Below, piece by piece: positions 1 to 7,816 of a stretch of 12,470 nucleotides of DNA. The stretch comes from Geopsychrobacter sp. (lineage in GTDB: Bacteria > Desulfobacterota > Desulfuromonadia > Desulfuromonadales > Geopsychrobacteraceae). The stretch is taken from contig JAUXIR010000014.1 of NCBI GenBank assembly GCA_030620915.1, positions 1-12,470 of the forward strand, given 5' to 3'. The translations under genes were made by a program, and so were the position numbers. Position 1 is the first letter of the stretch. Each line of letters starts with the position of its first letter. Below the pieces are notes generated by a model, which was given only the letters and a program-made list of their open reading frames with translations, was not told the DNA's origin and made no database searches.

Positions 1-1
1 C

Positions 2-622
2 CACGTGGAGGACCACGTGCGCCGTCTGCGCGACGCTGTGCAAGTCAACCGTGAGCTCTTCATCGGCTCGGTACGAGCGTTCCTCGCCGCGATCGAAGCC
101 AAGGAGCCGTACACTCGCGGTCACTCCGAGCGGGTCACACGCTACTCACTCGCGCTGGGTCGTCAGCTGGAACTGCCCGAATCCTCATTCAAAGATCTGG
201 AGCAGGCCGCCATTCTTCATGATATTGGCAAGATCGGCATCGATGACTCATTGCTGCACAAGGTAGACGAACTCTCGCTCAACGACATCGACCGTCTGCG
301 CCAGCACCCCATGATCGGCATGCGCATCTTAGAGCCGATCCAATTCATGACGCGGGTGCGTGAGATCATCGGTCAGCACCATGAGCGCTTTGATGGTCAA
401 GGTTATCCCCTCGGCCTGTCTGGTGAAAAGTTGCTGCTTGAAGCACGGATCCTTGCCGTGGCAGACAGCTATGATGCCATGACCTCAGATCGCCCCTACC
501 GCAAAGCCTTGCCAAAAGAGGTTGCACTCAAGGAACTCGAGCAGCATACCGGCAGCCAATTCGACCCACGAGTGGCCACTGCGTTTATCGAACTAATCAA
601 CAGCGGAAGCCTTCCAGGCTAA
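2..622 (+). CDS. HD-GYP domain cyclic-di-GMP phosphodiesterase, 5' partial
   Basis: This is the C-terminal part of a protein of the HD-GYP family, which hydrolyses the second messenger cyclic di-GMP in the cytoplasm. The frame is open to the left edge, so the start and any N-terminal sensor or receiver domain lie outside; the GTG at 5 is only an internal codon that could pass for a start. Counting from that codon, the metal-binding and signature residues are present: His40 in RGHSERV, the HD pair with GK (HDIGKIG, 72-78), His101, His125-His126 in HHERFDGQGYP, and the D-x-x-D after it in VADSYDAMTSDRPYRKAL. The GYP triplet at 133-135 is intact, so an active enzyme is expected. The gene ends 21 bases before a GGDEF gene on the same strand, which suggests one operon that both makes and degrades cyclic di-GMP. 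Confidence 0.93.
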   Translation, partial: HVEDHVRRLRDAVQVNRELFIGSVRAFLAAIEAKEPYTRGHSERVTRYSLALGRQLELPESSFKDLEQAAILHDIGKIGIDDSLLHKVDELSLNDIDRLRQHPMIGMRILEPIQFMTRVREIIGQHHERFDGQGYPLGLSGEKLLLEARILAVADSYDAMTSDRPYRKALPKEVALKELEQHTGSQFDPRVATAFIELINSGSLPG

Positions 623-643
623 GCGAGACAAGAGGGCCCATCC

Positions 644-2809
644 ATGCCCAGCTTCAAGACCTTTCCCCTGCTCAGGCAACTGCTGCAGCCACTGATTATT
701 CTGTTGCTCGTCCTCGCCGGAGCTTCGGTGCTGGGCTCCAGCTTTTTGCTGCATAACAGCCTGGTCGAGTCGGTTGATCTTCAGCTCGACCATACCCGGC
801 AAATGGTTTATCACGATTTAAAACAACGTGAACTGATGCTCGCCGAACTACTGACCCTCCTCGCTCAAAAGCCAGCGTCTATCGCTACGACAACCCTGGA
901 AAAAGAAGCGCAGACCTATCACCCTCTGCTCGACCTGCACCTTTACGACGCGCGCGATCTCCTCAGTGACCCACTGCGCAAGCTGACCGACTCTGTCAGT
1001 CAGAGCCGGACCGCTTTGCGACATATCACCTATGACAGTCGTGAAGACCTCTACTTTCTCACCATAGTCCAACCCGCACCCGCTCCACGTGACGCGCTAC
1101 TATTGCAGTTCCCTATCGACCAAAAATTATTGAAAAATCTGTCTGATCGCTATCGGTGTGAACTTTCACTCTATTCTGAAGAAGGTCGATTGATGGTCAG
1201 CAGCAGCAACATGAACAACCCCGACCCAAAGCTCTCAGATGCGCTCCTGACCCGCATTGCGGTCAGCAACAGTCTCTACACCCCCAAAATAGAAAATGTC
1301 GGTTTTCGCAGCATCTATGCCCCCTTGCCGCTTGGTAGCGACGGCATCCTCTACTTATCTGCCAGCAAATCACTCGGAGACCTGAACAGTCTGCTGTTGA
1401 CCCACAGCTGGAGGCTGCTCCTGACCGTTATCCTGACCCTCGCCATCGGGACAATGGTCTACTATCGCCTGCTGTTACGCACCCTGGTTCCGTTAAAGAA
1501 TCTACTCGAAACCATCCAGCAAATTGGACGGGGCGACCTCTCCAGTCGTGCCGAAATAGCAACCGATTCCCATCTCCACGAGTTGAGTAGTAGTTTCAAC
1601 CAGATGCTGGGACAACTCGAGACCCTCTATGAAAATCGACTTGAGACAGAAAAAACATCGGTCCTCAATCAGGAAACCCTGAGATACAGCAATCATCTAA
1701 AAAAGAAGAATCTTGAAATTGAAAAAATAAATATTCAACTCAAGGAACAGTATGAAGAGCTATCCGCACTTTTTCTGGTTTCGCGCAGCCTGACATCTGC
1801 ACTGGACCAGAATCTTCTGTTTGAAAAAGTCTTTAATGTCCTTCGGGATACATTGCACTGCGACCGTATTGTCTTGCTGCTCTACCATCCAGGATCTGAA
1901 TCATTAGAGGTGACGAAAACCACCGGGCTCGATGCGGGCACCTCTAAAGGGCTGTGCTTTACCCTTGGTGAGGGCATCAGCGGCATGGTCGCCGCGAGCA
2001 TGAAACCAATCTACAGTACCGATCTCAGTACCGATGGCCGCAACCTCAATTATAAAGGGCAATGGGTTTCTACCGGGAGTCTACTCTCGATGCCATTGGT
2101 GCTGCAAAATCGCCTGATCGGGGTGCTAAACATCCATCAGCAACAGAAGGATGCCTTCAGTCCAGTCGCGCAACAAATGGCCCAGGCAATCGCCGACCAG
2201 ACCGCCATCTCGATTGAAAACTCCAGGCTTTACGAAAAAACACGGACCTTGTCGGCAACCGATGATCTGACCGGCCTTGCCAATCGCCGCCAATTTCAGG
2301 ATTACCTACAACGGGAATGGGCACAGTCTCGTCGCTATCACAGTCACTTCAGTCTGTTAATGCTTGATATCGACCATTTCAAATCCTACAACGACACCCA
2401 TGGCCATCTCAAAGGGGATATCGTTCTCAAGAAGGTTGCGGCCCTGTTACTACAGAACACGCGCGGGATCGATCTGGTCGCACGTTTTGGTGGTGAGGAA
2501 TTTGTGCTCCTGCTGCCAAAAGCAGACAAAGGCGGAAGCCTTGCCGTTGCAAAGAAGCTCTGCCGTTGCATTGAAGCGGAGTATTTCAATGGGATGGAAG
2601 AGAGCCAGCCTGAGCAGAAATTGACCGTATCGGTAGGAGCTGCAACCTTCCCGACCGATAGTACGGACGTCTATGAGCTACTGAATCGGGCAGATGAAGC
2701 CCTCTATCAAGTAAAACGAAACGGCCGCAATAATGCCATCTCCTGGTCCCGCGAGCTAACCCAGGAGATGGATGTCACTCCACATCAAGGCTGCCTCTCC
2801 ACGGAATAA
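644..2809 (+). CDS. Membrane HAMP-GAF-GGDEF diguanylate cyclase
   Basis: A 721-residue inner-membrane sensor that probably makes cyclic di-GMP from two GTP. Visible order: membrane segment at about 14-35, a periplasmic region of about 220 residues, a second membrane segment at 257-277, a HAMP linker at about 278-330 (LVPLKNLLETIQQIGRGDLS), a charged coiled coil at about 330-372, a GAF domain at about 380-525, and a GGDEF domain from about 537 to 700. The active-site loop is GGEEF (616-620), an accepted active variant, and the RxxD product-inhibition site RGID (607-610) sits five residues before it, so feedback inhibition is likely. The metal-binding motif DIDHFKSYND and the DxLTGLxNRR entry motif are present. 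The ligand of the periplasmic region and of GAF cannot be told. The ATG at 644 has AGAGGG upstream. The gene follows the HD-GYP gene and converges on the L,D-transpeptidase gene. Confidence 0.93.
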   Translation: MPSFKTFPLLRQLLQPLIILLLVLAGASVLGSSFLLHNSLVESVDLQLDHTRQMVYHDLKQRELMLAELLTLLAQKPASIATTTLEKEAQTYHPLLDLHLYDARDLLSDPLRKLTDSVSQSRTALRHITYDSREDLYFLTIVQPAPAPRDALLLQFPIDQKLLKNLSDRYRCELSLYSEEGRLMVSSSNMNNPDPKLSDALLTRIAVSNSLYTPKIENVGFRSIYAPLPLGSDGILYLSASKSLGDLNSLLLTHSWRLLLTVILTLAIGTMVYYRLLLRTLVPLKNLLETIQQIGRGDLSSRAEIATDSHLHELSSSFNQMLGQLETLYENRLETEKTSVLNQETLRYSNHLKKKNLEIEKINIQLKEQYEELSALFLVSRSLTSALDQNLLFEKVFNVLRDTLHCDRIVLLLYHPGSESLEVTKTTGLDAGTSKGLCFTLGEGISGMVAASMKPIYSTDLSTDGRNLNYKGQWVSTGSLLSMPLVLQNRLIGVLNIHQQQKDAFSPVAQQMAQAIADQTAISIENSRLYEKTRTLSATDDLTGLANRRQFQDYLQREWAQSRRYHSHFSLLMLDIDHFKSYNDTHGHLKGDIVLKKVAALLLQNTRGIDLVARFGGEEFVLLLPKADKGGSLAVAKKLCRCIEAEYFNGMEESQPEQKLTVSVGAATFPTDSTDVYELLNRADEALYQVKRNGRNNAISWSRELTQEMDVTPHQGCLSTE
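2736..2771. repeat. 11-bp perfect inverted repeat near convergent gene ends
   Basis: CCATCTCCTGG (2736-2746) and CCAGGAGATGG (2761-2771) are exact reverse complements separated by 14 bases. The hairpin lies inside the last codons of the diguanylate cyclase gene and 42-77 bases past the stop of the opposing L,D-transpeptidase gene. Neither strand has a T-run behind it, so it is not a classical intrinsic terminator. It could still stabilise the 3' ends of both messages or stop exonucleases. The repeat is seen directly; the role is inferred. Confidence 0.5.
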
Positions 2810-2812
2810 TTG

Positions 2813-4162
2813 TTATCTACCTTCATACAGAATCTTCCAACGACTATCTTCATTCACCAGATAGAGCTTCTTCTGCATATCACCACTGAAATTATTTGAA
2901 CGATATTGTTGTAGAAAAGTCGCAACGACCATATTGCGCGCCTCACTTCCCTGTCGCGGATAGCCGAACAGTGAGATGTCCCGCAGCACAATATCCTGAT
3001 CTGTTTTCCTGCTCAGCACCCGTGACTTGTACGCTTTCCAACTGGCCAAGTCGTGCTTATCGCTCCAGAAATCTTTGGCATAGGTATCCAGATAATCAGC
3101 TAACTCTATATTCTCCCAACGACTTCGCCAATCCTCCAGCACCGACCGGAGTTCGACATTACGCTCTAGCCATTGCCTGCCGGTAATCCACTCAACCTCG
3201 CCACTGATCACCACCGGTGTTATTCCCGGCTCAATATATCTGCCAATCCGCAGCAATTCTTCGTTCGTCAGTGCGACACAGCCCTCGGTGTCCCGTGGTG
3301 GTCGGCTGTAGAGGCTCTTGTGCGTACCGTGCAACCAGATTCCATGACCGGTTTTTTGCAGATGATGGTCGTATGTGTTGGGATAGTTGACCGGAAAAGC
3401 TCCAGAACCATACTTGATCGGCAATTCATCATCGGGAATATGCGCGGTTACGTAATAAACTCCGCTCGGCGTCTTCAGATCACCCTTGCGGTATTTGTTG
3501 CCGGGCTCCTGGCCAAGAACAACATAGTAGTCATCGACTAATTGAGGCGGCAAACCGATGCCTGCATTGCGGAAAACGTAGAGTCGATTCGTCGATTTAT
3601 CCACGAGCAGCGCATATTTTATGCTTGGATCAAGGGCAAGAAATGCGGCGGGAATCTGTTCTCCCTGCAGCAATCTAAGGTAGCCCTTCAAACGAGCGCG
3701 CGCCTCGCGGCGCAGATCCTCAACTTGCTCCCCGGCATGCTCAAGATTGAGGTCGGCCAGAATCTCGGTGCCGCCCAACCGTTCAAGCCGTTCAAAACGA
3801 GCAACCAGGAGATCGCCATAAACCAGGTGAGCCAATTGAAATTTGGGAGCTTTTTCGGTCAGATCACGCAACATACTGATTGCAGCATCCAAGCGATCGA
3901 TCTGAAAGAACAACAATGCCTCCAGCAGCTGCGCTTCAAAGTCGCCTGGGTTCAGCAGCAGTCTTTGCTGTAGGCGGTGATAGAGCGCCTGTTGTTGCGC
4001 CGGCAGATCCGCCATCGCCTCGTCCGACAAAAGGATCTTCCCCTGCTCAGCAGGACCAACCGCTACACCAACAGGCTGGTTGCGCCACAACGCCCAAACA
4101 CTCACCACCGTAGCAATCAGCAGCAAGTTAATAACAATTATGACAAACCCGCGTCTCAACAT
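2813..4162 (-). CDS. L,D-transpeptidase (YkuD) with TPR-like region and Cds6/NTF2-like tail
   Basis: Probable periplasmic enzyme that acts on peptidoglycan stem peptides, either cross-linking them or attaching or removing a partner. With the chosen start it has 449 residues: an N-terminal membrane anchor at about 5-26, a TPR-like helical region at about 55-125, a YkuD catalytic domain at about 180-325 and an NTF2-like C-terminal domain at about 343-449. The catalytic pieces are His278 in IWLHGTHKSL and Cys295 in DTEGCVAL; the usual Ser-His-Gly-Cys is Thr-Glu-Gly-Cys here. The ATG at 4162 shares its A with the TGA of the upstream gene (TGATG), so translation is probably coupled; an in-frame ATG at 4204 would add 14 residues in front of the anchor and overlap the upstream gene further, so I prefer 4162. 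The stop is 3 bases from the stop of the opposing cyclase gene. Whether it makes 3-3 cross-links, anchors proteins or acts as a carboxypeptidase is not decided by the sequence. Confidence 0.88.
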   Translation of the reverse strand: MLRRGFVIIVINLLLIATVVSVWALWRNQPVGVAVGPAEQGKILLSDEAMADLPAQQQALYHRLQQRLLLNPGDFEAQLLEALLFFQIDRLDAAISMLRDLTEKAPKFQLAHLVYGDLLVARFERLERLGGTEILADLNLEHAGEQVEDLRREARARLKGYLRLLQGEQIPAAFLALDPSIKYALLVDKSTNRLYVFRNAGIGLPPQLVDDYYVVLGQEPGNKYRKGDLKTPSGVYYVTAHIPDDELPIKYGSGAFPVNYPNTYDHHLQKTGHGIWLHGTHKSLYSRPPRDTEGCVALTNEELLRIGRYIEPGITPVVISGEVEWITGRQWLERNVELRSVLEDWRSRWENIELADYLDTYAKDFWSDKHDLASWKAYKSRVLSRKTDQDIVLRDISLFGYPRQGSEARNMVVATFLQQYRSNNFSGDMQKKLYLVNEDSRWKILYEGR

Positions 4163-5397
4163 CAGCGCACCCGGCCCAACGACCTTTCTTCGACAATCAC
4201 CCAAGCCTGAGCATTGCGTCGCAAGACAAAACTCTTTCGAGTCCGATCCTGATAACGGTCACTCCGATAGAGTTGAATGGCTTGAACCGTAGAAGTATCC
4301 CCGGTCTGACTCATTAATTCGATCGAATCAAGCTCAACCTCGATAAAGCTCGGAGCCGTCAGCCGCTTGCGCCGTTTCTCCTGCCAGGCCTCATTGGTCA
4401 AATTTCCCCCTGGAACATATTCCGCCGCATAGCTCTGCAAATAGGTATCAACGTCCTGAGATGACCAGGCCATAGCCCATTGCTTTAAAAATTGCTGTGG
4501 CGCAACACTGACTGACGGATCAGAGTTTGCAGAATCGAGTGGAACACCAGGCTCTGCCGCAACCACCGAAACCACCTGATCCATAGCGCCCATATCCGGA
4601 ATTGCGGTTTTTTGTGCCCCTTTCTCTACGACTGGTGGAGCCTCGGCCTGAGAGCCTACAAGCGGAGAGATATCTTTCGCCCTGATAATGGTTGCCTGGA
4701 CAGGTTTCTCTATTTCAGTCTTCGCTGTCATTACGACAGGCTCTACCCCTGAGGGCTTAACGACTTGCGGTGTTTCCGCCTTTTGTGCCTCAAGGGGTAT
4801 GCTCAGGGCCGGTCCAAGGGCCTGAAGCCTGAGCGATTTCGTCTCGCCCTTTAACTGCAAAGCCTTGCCATAGCTATCACGCGCCATGGCCGCGTAGACC
4901 ATACCAACATTATGATAAACAGTGAGGTAATCAGGATCGGTTGCCAGGGCTTTTTTGAGCAGCACCCGGGCCTGCTCAAGGTCGCCTTCCGCGGCATATA
5001 GAGAAGCCAGATTATTGTAGGGTCTTGGCGAGCTCGACCCCTGTGAAATCAACGCCAGATAGGCTTTTCTGGCTGGACCATACTGACCCGCAGACAACAG
5101 GCGATCGGCCGCTGCAAGCTCCTTCGTCACTTCTACAGGTTGCAGATTAGCCGTTGGCGAGGAAGTCGGGACAAGAAGCATGAAATATAGAGCGGCACCG
5201 AGCACGGCTCCGGCCACAACACCCAGCAGAAGCATCAGATAGTTAAAATAAGGTGTCCCTCCCCGCGCCCGTTCTGAGTCTGTGACCTCAATCGCTACCG
5301 GGAGCTCTTTCATCCGCGCCTGTTCCCGATCGGCCAGAGTCTTTTCGATACGACTGGCCATGTCGACAGCAGCGTTATCATCCGAACGTTCTTCCAT
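4162..5397 (-). CDS. Membrane-anchored TPR protein with Cds6/NTF2-like C-terminal domain
   Basis: A 411-residue protein of unknown exact role, probably anchored in the inner membrane with its bulk in the periplasm. It has a charged cytoplasmic N-terminus, one membrane segment at about 53-76, at least two TPR units at about 93-175 (RPYNNLASLYAAEGDLEQA is the clearest), a low-complexity Pro/Val/Ala-rich linker at about 200-295, and an NTF2-like domain at about 300-411. That last domain matches the tail of the adjacent L,D-transpeptidase in its W...W...YL..YA pattern. The ATG at 5397 was chosen because GGAAGAGG lies just upstream; a TTG at 5427 would add ten residues but has no clear ribosome-binding site. 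It overlaps the transpeptidase gene by TGATG, so the two products are probably made together and may act in one envelope complex; that is inference. Confidence 0.8.
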   Translation of the reverse strand: MEERSDDNAAVDMASRIEKTLADREQARMKELPVAIEVTDSERARGGTPYFNYLMLLLGVVAGAVLGAALYFMLLVPTSSPTANLQPVEVTKELAAADRLLSAGQYGPARKAYLALISQGSSSPRPYNNLASLYAAEGDLEQARVLLKKALATDPDYLTVYHNVGMVYAAMARDSYGKALQLKGETKSLRLQALGPALSIPLEAQKAETPQVVKPSGVEPVVMTAKTEIEKPVQATIIRAKDISPLVGSQAEAPPVVEKGAQKTAIPDMGAMDQVVSVVAAEPGVPLDSANSDPSVSVAPQQFLKQWAMAWSSQDVDTYLQSYAAEYVPGGNLTNEAWQEKRRKRLTAPSFIEVELDSIELMSQTGDTSTVQAIQLYRSDRYQDRTRKSFVLRRNAQAWVIVEERSLGRVR

Positions 5398-5798
5398 CAA
5401 AGCCTCTTCCTGTTGTCCATCGATCAAATTCCAGGTGGATATTCGGTTTTAACAATAAAGAGCTTAAAGTCCATGAGCAGGAGGCGGATCATCCATGAAC
5501 AGACAGCAAATTCAGCTGTTTCGCCCAGACTTCAACTCCTATTCGGCCCGAATGATCCAATAGCCCCCCAATTTAAAGCTGGCGCCGCCATCTCAAAATC
5601 TGCAGTTCATTTTATGTGGAAGCCCCTTGAAACACTAGTACCCTGTCCCCCATAATCCTTCGCACCTTGCTGGTTATTTGACGCTCCTGCTGCGTTGTAC
5701 TTTACAACTGTATAGCTACAGCTATGCAATTGAAAGCACGCCTTGCTGGCACGCCAAATCCCAGCGCAATCTTGCGAACCCTTATGAGATACATGGCA
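5398..5798. other. Gene-free stretch between argC and the TPR gene
   Basis: About 400 bases with no open frame that I can support as a gene. Nothing directly after the argC stop looks like an intrinsic terminator, and I could not assign a convincing promoter for the TPR/L,D-transpeptidase pair. Visible content: a cluster of short palindromes with a flanking direct repeat (5662-5776), a minus-strand GGGGGACAGGG tract at about 5642-5652 that resembles sequences often seen at the edges of RAYT-associated repeats, and a spaced inverted repeat GGATCAT/ATGATCC (5486-5492 and 5552-5558). The resemblance to a repeat element is from memory and weak. Confidence 0.5.
5662..5776. repeat. Cluster of four short palindromes with flanking direct repeat
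   Basis: Within 83 bases there are four tight inverted repeats: GTTGTActtTACAAC (5694-5708), ATAGCTacAGCTAT (5712-5725), TGGCacGCCA (5747-5756) and CGCAAtcTTGCG (5765-5776). The direct repeat CCTTGCTGG occurs at 5665-5673 and 5741-5749, each preceded by GCAC (with two extra bases in the second copy). This density of structure in a non-coding gap suggests a REP/BIME-like or miniature mobile element, or a multi-site regulator target. The repeats are seen directly; the identity is not known. Confidence 0.45.
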
Positions 5799-6836
5799 CT
5801 AGGGAAAAAGTGGAGCCGCAGACAACCCACAGCGTTCATCGATACCACAAATCAAGTTGAAATTCTGGATCGCTTGTCCTGCTGCGCCCTTGCACAGGTT
5901 ATCGATCACCGAGACAATGATAACCCGACCGGTGCGCTCATCTGCCACCAGCCCGATATCACACAGGTTGGTGCCGCGGACATAGGCAATATTCGGCAGC
6001 TGACCTTCAGGAAGAACCCGGACAAATGGTTCGTCGGCATAACGCTTGTGAAAAATATCGAGCAGCTCCGCCGTCGAATAATCGTTGGTTTGTGAAGCAT
6101 AGATCGTCGACAGGATCCCACGGTCAACGGGAAGCAGATGCGGCGTAAAGCTGACCTGAATCGACTCACCGGCCAGCTGGCTGAGAGTCTGCTCAATTTC
6201 GGGAGTGTGACGATGACTGGCGATTCCGTAGGCCTTGAAGCCTTCATTCACCTCGCAATACAGGCTTGCCTCTTTAAGCCCTCGGCCCGCACCGGTGGTA
6301 CCTGATTTGCTATCGATAATTATCGAATCACAGGCAATCAACTGCCCTTCAAGCAAGGGTGCCAGCCCAAGAGCAACACTGGTCGGATAACATCCCGGGT
6401 TGGCAACCAATCGTGCCTTCTTGATCTGTGACCGATAGAGTTCAGGCAGACCGTAAACCGCTTCAGCCAACAATTCCGGGCTGCTGTGGGTCTGATACCA
6501 GCTCTCATAGACCTGCCGGTCGCGTAACCGATAATCGGCGGAGAGATCAACAACCTTACAGCCAGCGTTGAGAAAATCGGGGATCACCTCCATCGCACTC
6601 TTATGTGGCAATGCGGTGAAAATCAGATCGGCACGCGCAGCGATTGACTCGATATCGACGGCTTCACATACCAGATCAAAATAGCCACCGAGACTCGGGA
6701 ATACGCGACCGATCGGCATCCCTTCATACTGACGAGAGGTGACGGCTACAACTTCGGCTTGCGGATGCCCGGAAAGCAGCCTGAGCAGTTCAACTCCGGT
6801 GTAGCCACTGGCGCCAATGACGGCAACTTTTTCCAT
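5799..6836 (-). CDS. argC: N-acetyl-gamma-glutamyl-phosphate reductase
   Basis: Catalyses the NADPH-dependent reduction of N-acetyl-glutamyl 5-phosphate to the semialdehyde, third step of arginine (ornithine) synthesis, in the cytoplasm. The 345-residue product has the usual length. The nucleotide-binding motif GASGYTG is at 8-14, the catalytic cysteine is Cys149 in ANPGCYPTS, and the conserved [10 protein letters not shown] segment with the active-site histidine is at about 207-216. The C-terminal [11 protein letters not shown] helix is typical. The ATG at 6836 was chosen over a TTG at 6842 because AGGAG (6844-6848) is seven bases before the ATG but only one before the TTG. The gene lies directly behind the rpsI terminator with no room for a separate promoter downstream of that terminator, so it probably depends on read-through or on a promoter inside rpsI or the hairpin region. 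No other arginine gene is in the window. Confidence 0.96.
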   Translation of the reverse strand: MEKVAVIGASGYTGVELLRLLSGHPQAEVVAVTSRQYEGMPIGRVFPSLGGYFDLVCEAVDIESIAARADLIFTALPHKSAMEVIPDFLNAGCKVVDLSADYRLRDRQVYESWYQTHSSPELLAEAVYGLPELYRSQIKKARLVANPGCYPTSVALGLAPLLEGQLIACDSIIIDSKSGTTGAGRGLKEASLYCEVNEGFKAYGIASHRHTPEIEQTLSQLAGESIQVSFTPHLLPVDRGILSTIYASQTNDYSTAELLDIFHKRYADEPFVRVLPEGQLPNIAYVRGTNLCDIGLVADERTGRVIIVSVIDNLCKGAAGQAIQNFNLICGIDERCGLSAAPLFP

Positions 6837-6843
6837 GAGCAAA

Positions 6844-6848
6844 CTCCT
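6844..6848 (-). promoter_or_regulatory. argC ribosome-binding site abutting a terminator
   Basis: AGGAG on the minus strand begins at the base right after the T-run of the rpsI terminator and sits seven bases before the argC ATG at 6836. It decides the argC start and leaves no space for a promoter between terminator and gene. Confidence 0.8.
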
Positions 6849-6887
6849 AAAAAAAGAAAAGGGAAGCCCGACGGGCTTCCCTTTTCT
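6849..6887 (-). terminator. Strong intrinsic terminator after rpsI
   Basis: AGAAAAGGGAAGCCCG (read on the minus strand from 6887) is followed after one base by its exact reverse complement down to 6855, then a run of seven T (6855-6849). The core is GGGAAGCCC/GGGCTTCCC with A/T flanks. On the plus strand the hairpin is followed by GGATGAAAC rather than T, although the stem itself ends in CTTTTCT. It most likely ends the rplM-rpsI transcript. Confidence 0.9.
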
Positions 6888-6901
6888 GGATGAAACAGAT
6901 A

Positions 6902-6923
6902 CCCGGCCAACAGACGGCCCGGG
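6902..6923 (-). repeat. GC-rich hairpin directly after the rpsI stop
   Basis: CCCGGCC (6902-6908) and GGCCCGGG (6916-6923) pair with one bulged C and a seven-base loop. It starts four bases past the rpsI stop and precedes the main terminator by about 15 bases. It has no T-run and may stabilise the message 3' end or assist termination. Confidence 0.45.
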
Positions 6924-6926
6924 AGT

Positions 6927-7319
6927 TTAACGCTTCGAGAACTGGAAGCTGGCACGTGCACCTTTACGGCCATACTTCTTACGCTCTACTACGCGGCTAT
7001 CACGCGTAATAAACCCAGCCTTCTTCAGGGTACCACGCAGATTCGCGTCTGCGAGCAGCAGCGCGCGAGTGATGCCATGCTTGATCGCACCGGCCTGACC
7101 CGAAGCACCACCACCACAAACGTTGACAAAAACGTCAAACTTGCCTGCATTATCAGTCACTTCAAACGGCTGGCGAACAACCATCTTCGAGGTCTCACGA
7201 CCGAAGTATTCGTCAAGCGTACGCTTGTTGACAACAAATTCGCCAGTACCGGGCTTGATCCAGACCCGGGCTACAGACGCTTTTCTTCTACCAGTTGCAT
7301 AAAACCTTTGATCGGCCAT
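6927..7319 (-). CDS. rpsI: 30S ribosomal protein S9
   Basis: Small-subunit ribosomal protein whose C-terminal tail reaches into the P site. The 130-residue product has the standard length and order: the [16 protein letters not shown]-terminus, the central [19 protein letters not shown] signature at about 69-88, and the basic tail ending FQFSKR, where the terminal Ser-Lys-Arg is conserved across bacteria. The ATG at 7319 has AGGAG eight bases upstream. It follows rplM by 24 bases, the near-universal rplM-rpsI pairing, and shares that gene's promoter. Two hairpins follow, the second a strong terminator. Confidence 0.98.
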   Translation of the reverse strand: MADQRFYATGRRKASVARVWIKPGTGEFVVNKRTLDEYFGRETSKMVVRQPFEVTDNAGKFDVFVNVCGGGASGQAGAIKHGITRALLLADANLRGTLKKAGFITRDSRVVERKKYGRKGARASFQFSKR

Positions 7320-7343
7320 TCGGCTATCTCCTGATCTATCGTC

Positions 7344-7772
7344 TTAAAGAGCGAGTTCTTTAGGTTGTTGCGCACTGTGCGGATGCTCACTGCCAGCATA
7401 AACCTTGAGTTTGCTGAACATCTTACGTCCCAAGGTGTTCTTGGGCAGCATCCCTTTAACAGCGGACTGAATCAGCATTTCCGGCTTTTTTTCCAGCAGA
7501 TCGCTCGCATTGATCGAACGAATACCGCCGGGAAAACCGGAGTGCCGATAGTACATCTTGGCATCCAGCTTGTTTCCAGTCAGTCTGACCTTATCAGCAT
7601 TGATGACAACAACAAAATCCCCGGTATCAACACTCGGGGTATAGATTGCCTTATGCTTGCCACGAAGAATACGGGCAATTTCGGTTGCGGCACGGCCGAG
7701 AACCTTGTCCTCAAGATCGACCACATACCATGCTCTTTCAATGTCCTGCTCTTTAGCGACTACGGTACTCAT
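7344..7772 (-). CDS. rplM: 50S ribosomal protein L13
   Basis: Early-assembling large-subunit protein. The 142-residue product has the family length, with the [22 protein letters not shown]-terminal segment, the [14 protein letters not shown] region, the HSGFPGG turn and the [10 protein letters not shown] motif followed by [12 protein letters not shown]. The open frame extends back to 7820, but the ATG at 7772 has a good GAGAGG site just upstream and gives the normal N-terminus, so the extra 16 residues are rejected. First gene of the rplM-rpsI unit, with a near-consensus promoter about 60 bases upstream. L13 is known to repress its own operon in E. coli; the leader here is about 50 bases, and I could not identify the binding site. 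Confidence 0.98.
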   Translation of the reverse strand: MSTVVAKEQDIERAWYVVDLEDKVLGRAATEIARILRGKHKAIYTPSVDTGDFVVVINADKVRLTGNKLDAKMYYRHSGFPGGIRSINASDLLEKKPEMLIQSAVKGMLPKNTLGRKMFSKLKVYAGSEHPHSAQQPKELAL

Positions 7773-7816
7773 CGCGTTCCTCTCCGGTAAACTGTATCTG
7801 CTACGGGTTGCGGGGC

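Noticed and set aside
3173..3973. Long open frames on the plus strand opposite the L,D-transpeptidase gene
   Set aside because: They are the antisense of a clearly coding frame, show no family motif and have no ribosome-binding site of note.
5662..5776. Integron attC site
   Set aside because: The flanking CCTTGCTGG copies are direct, not inverted, and there is no RYYYAAC/GTTRRRY pair in the required arrangement.
5413..6095. Small plus-strand frames in the argC-TPR gap and the argC 3' end
   Set aside because: No ribosome-binding sites or family signals; the later ones are antisense to argC.
7365..7790. 141-codon plus-strand frame opposite rplM
   Set aside because: Antisense shadow of a well-conserved ribosomal protein gene, with no recognisable protein features.
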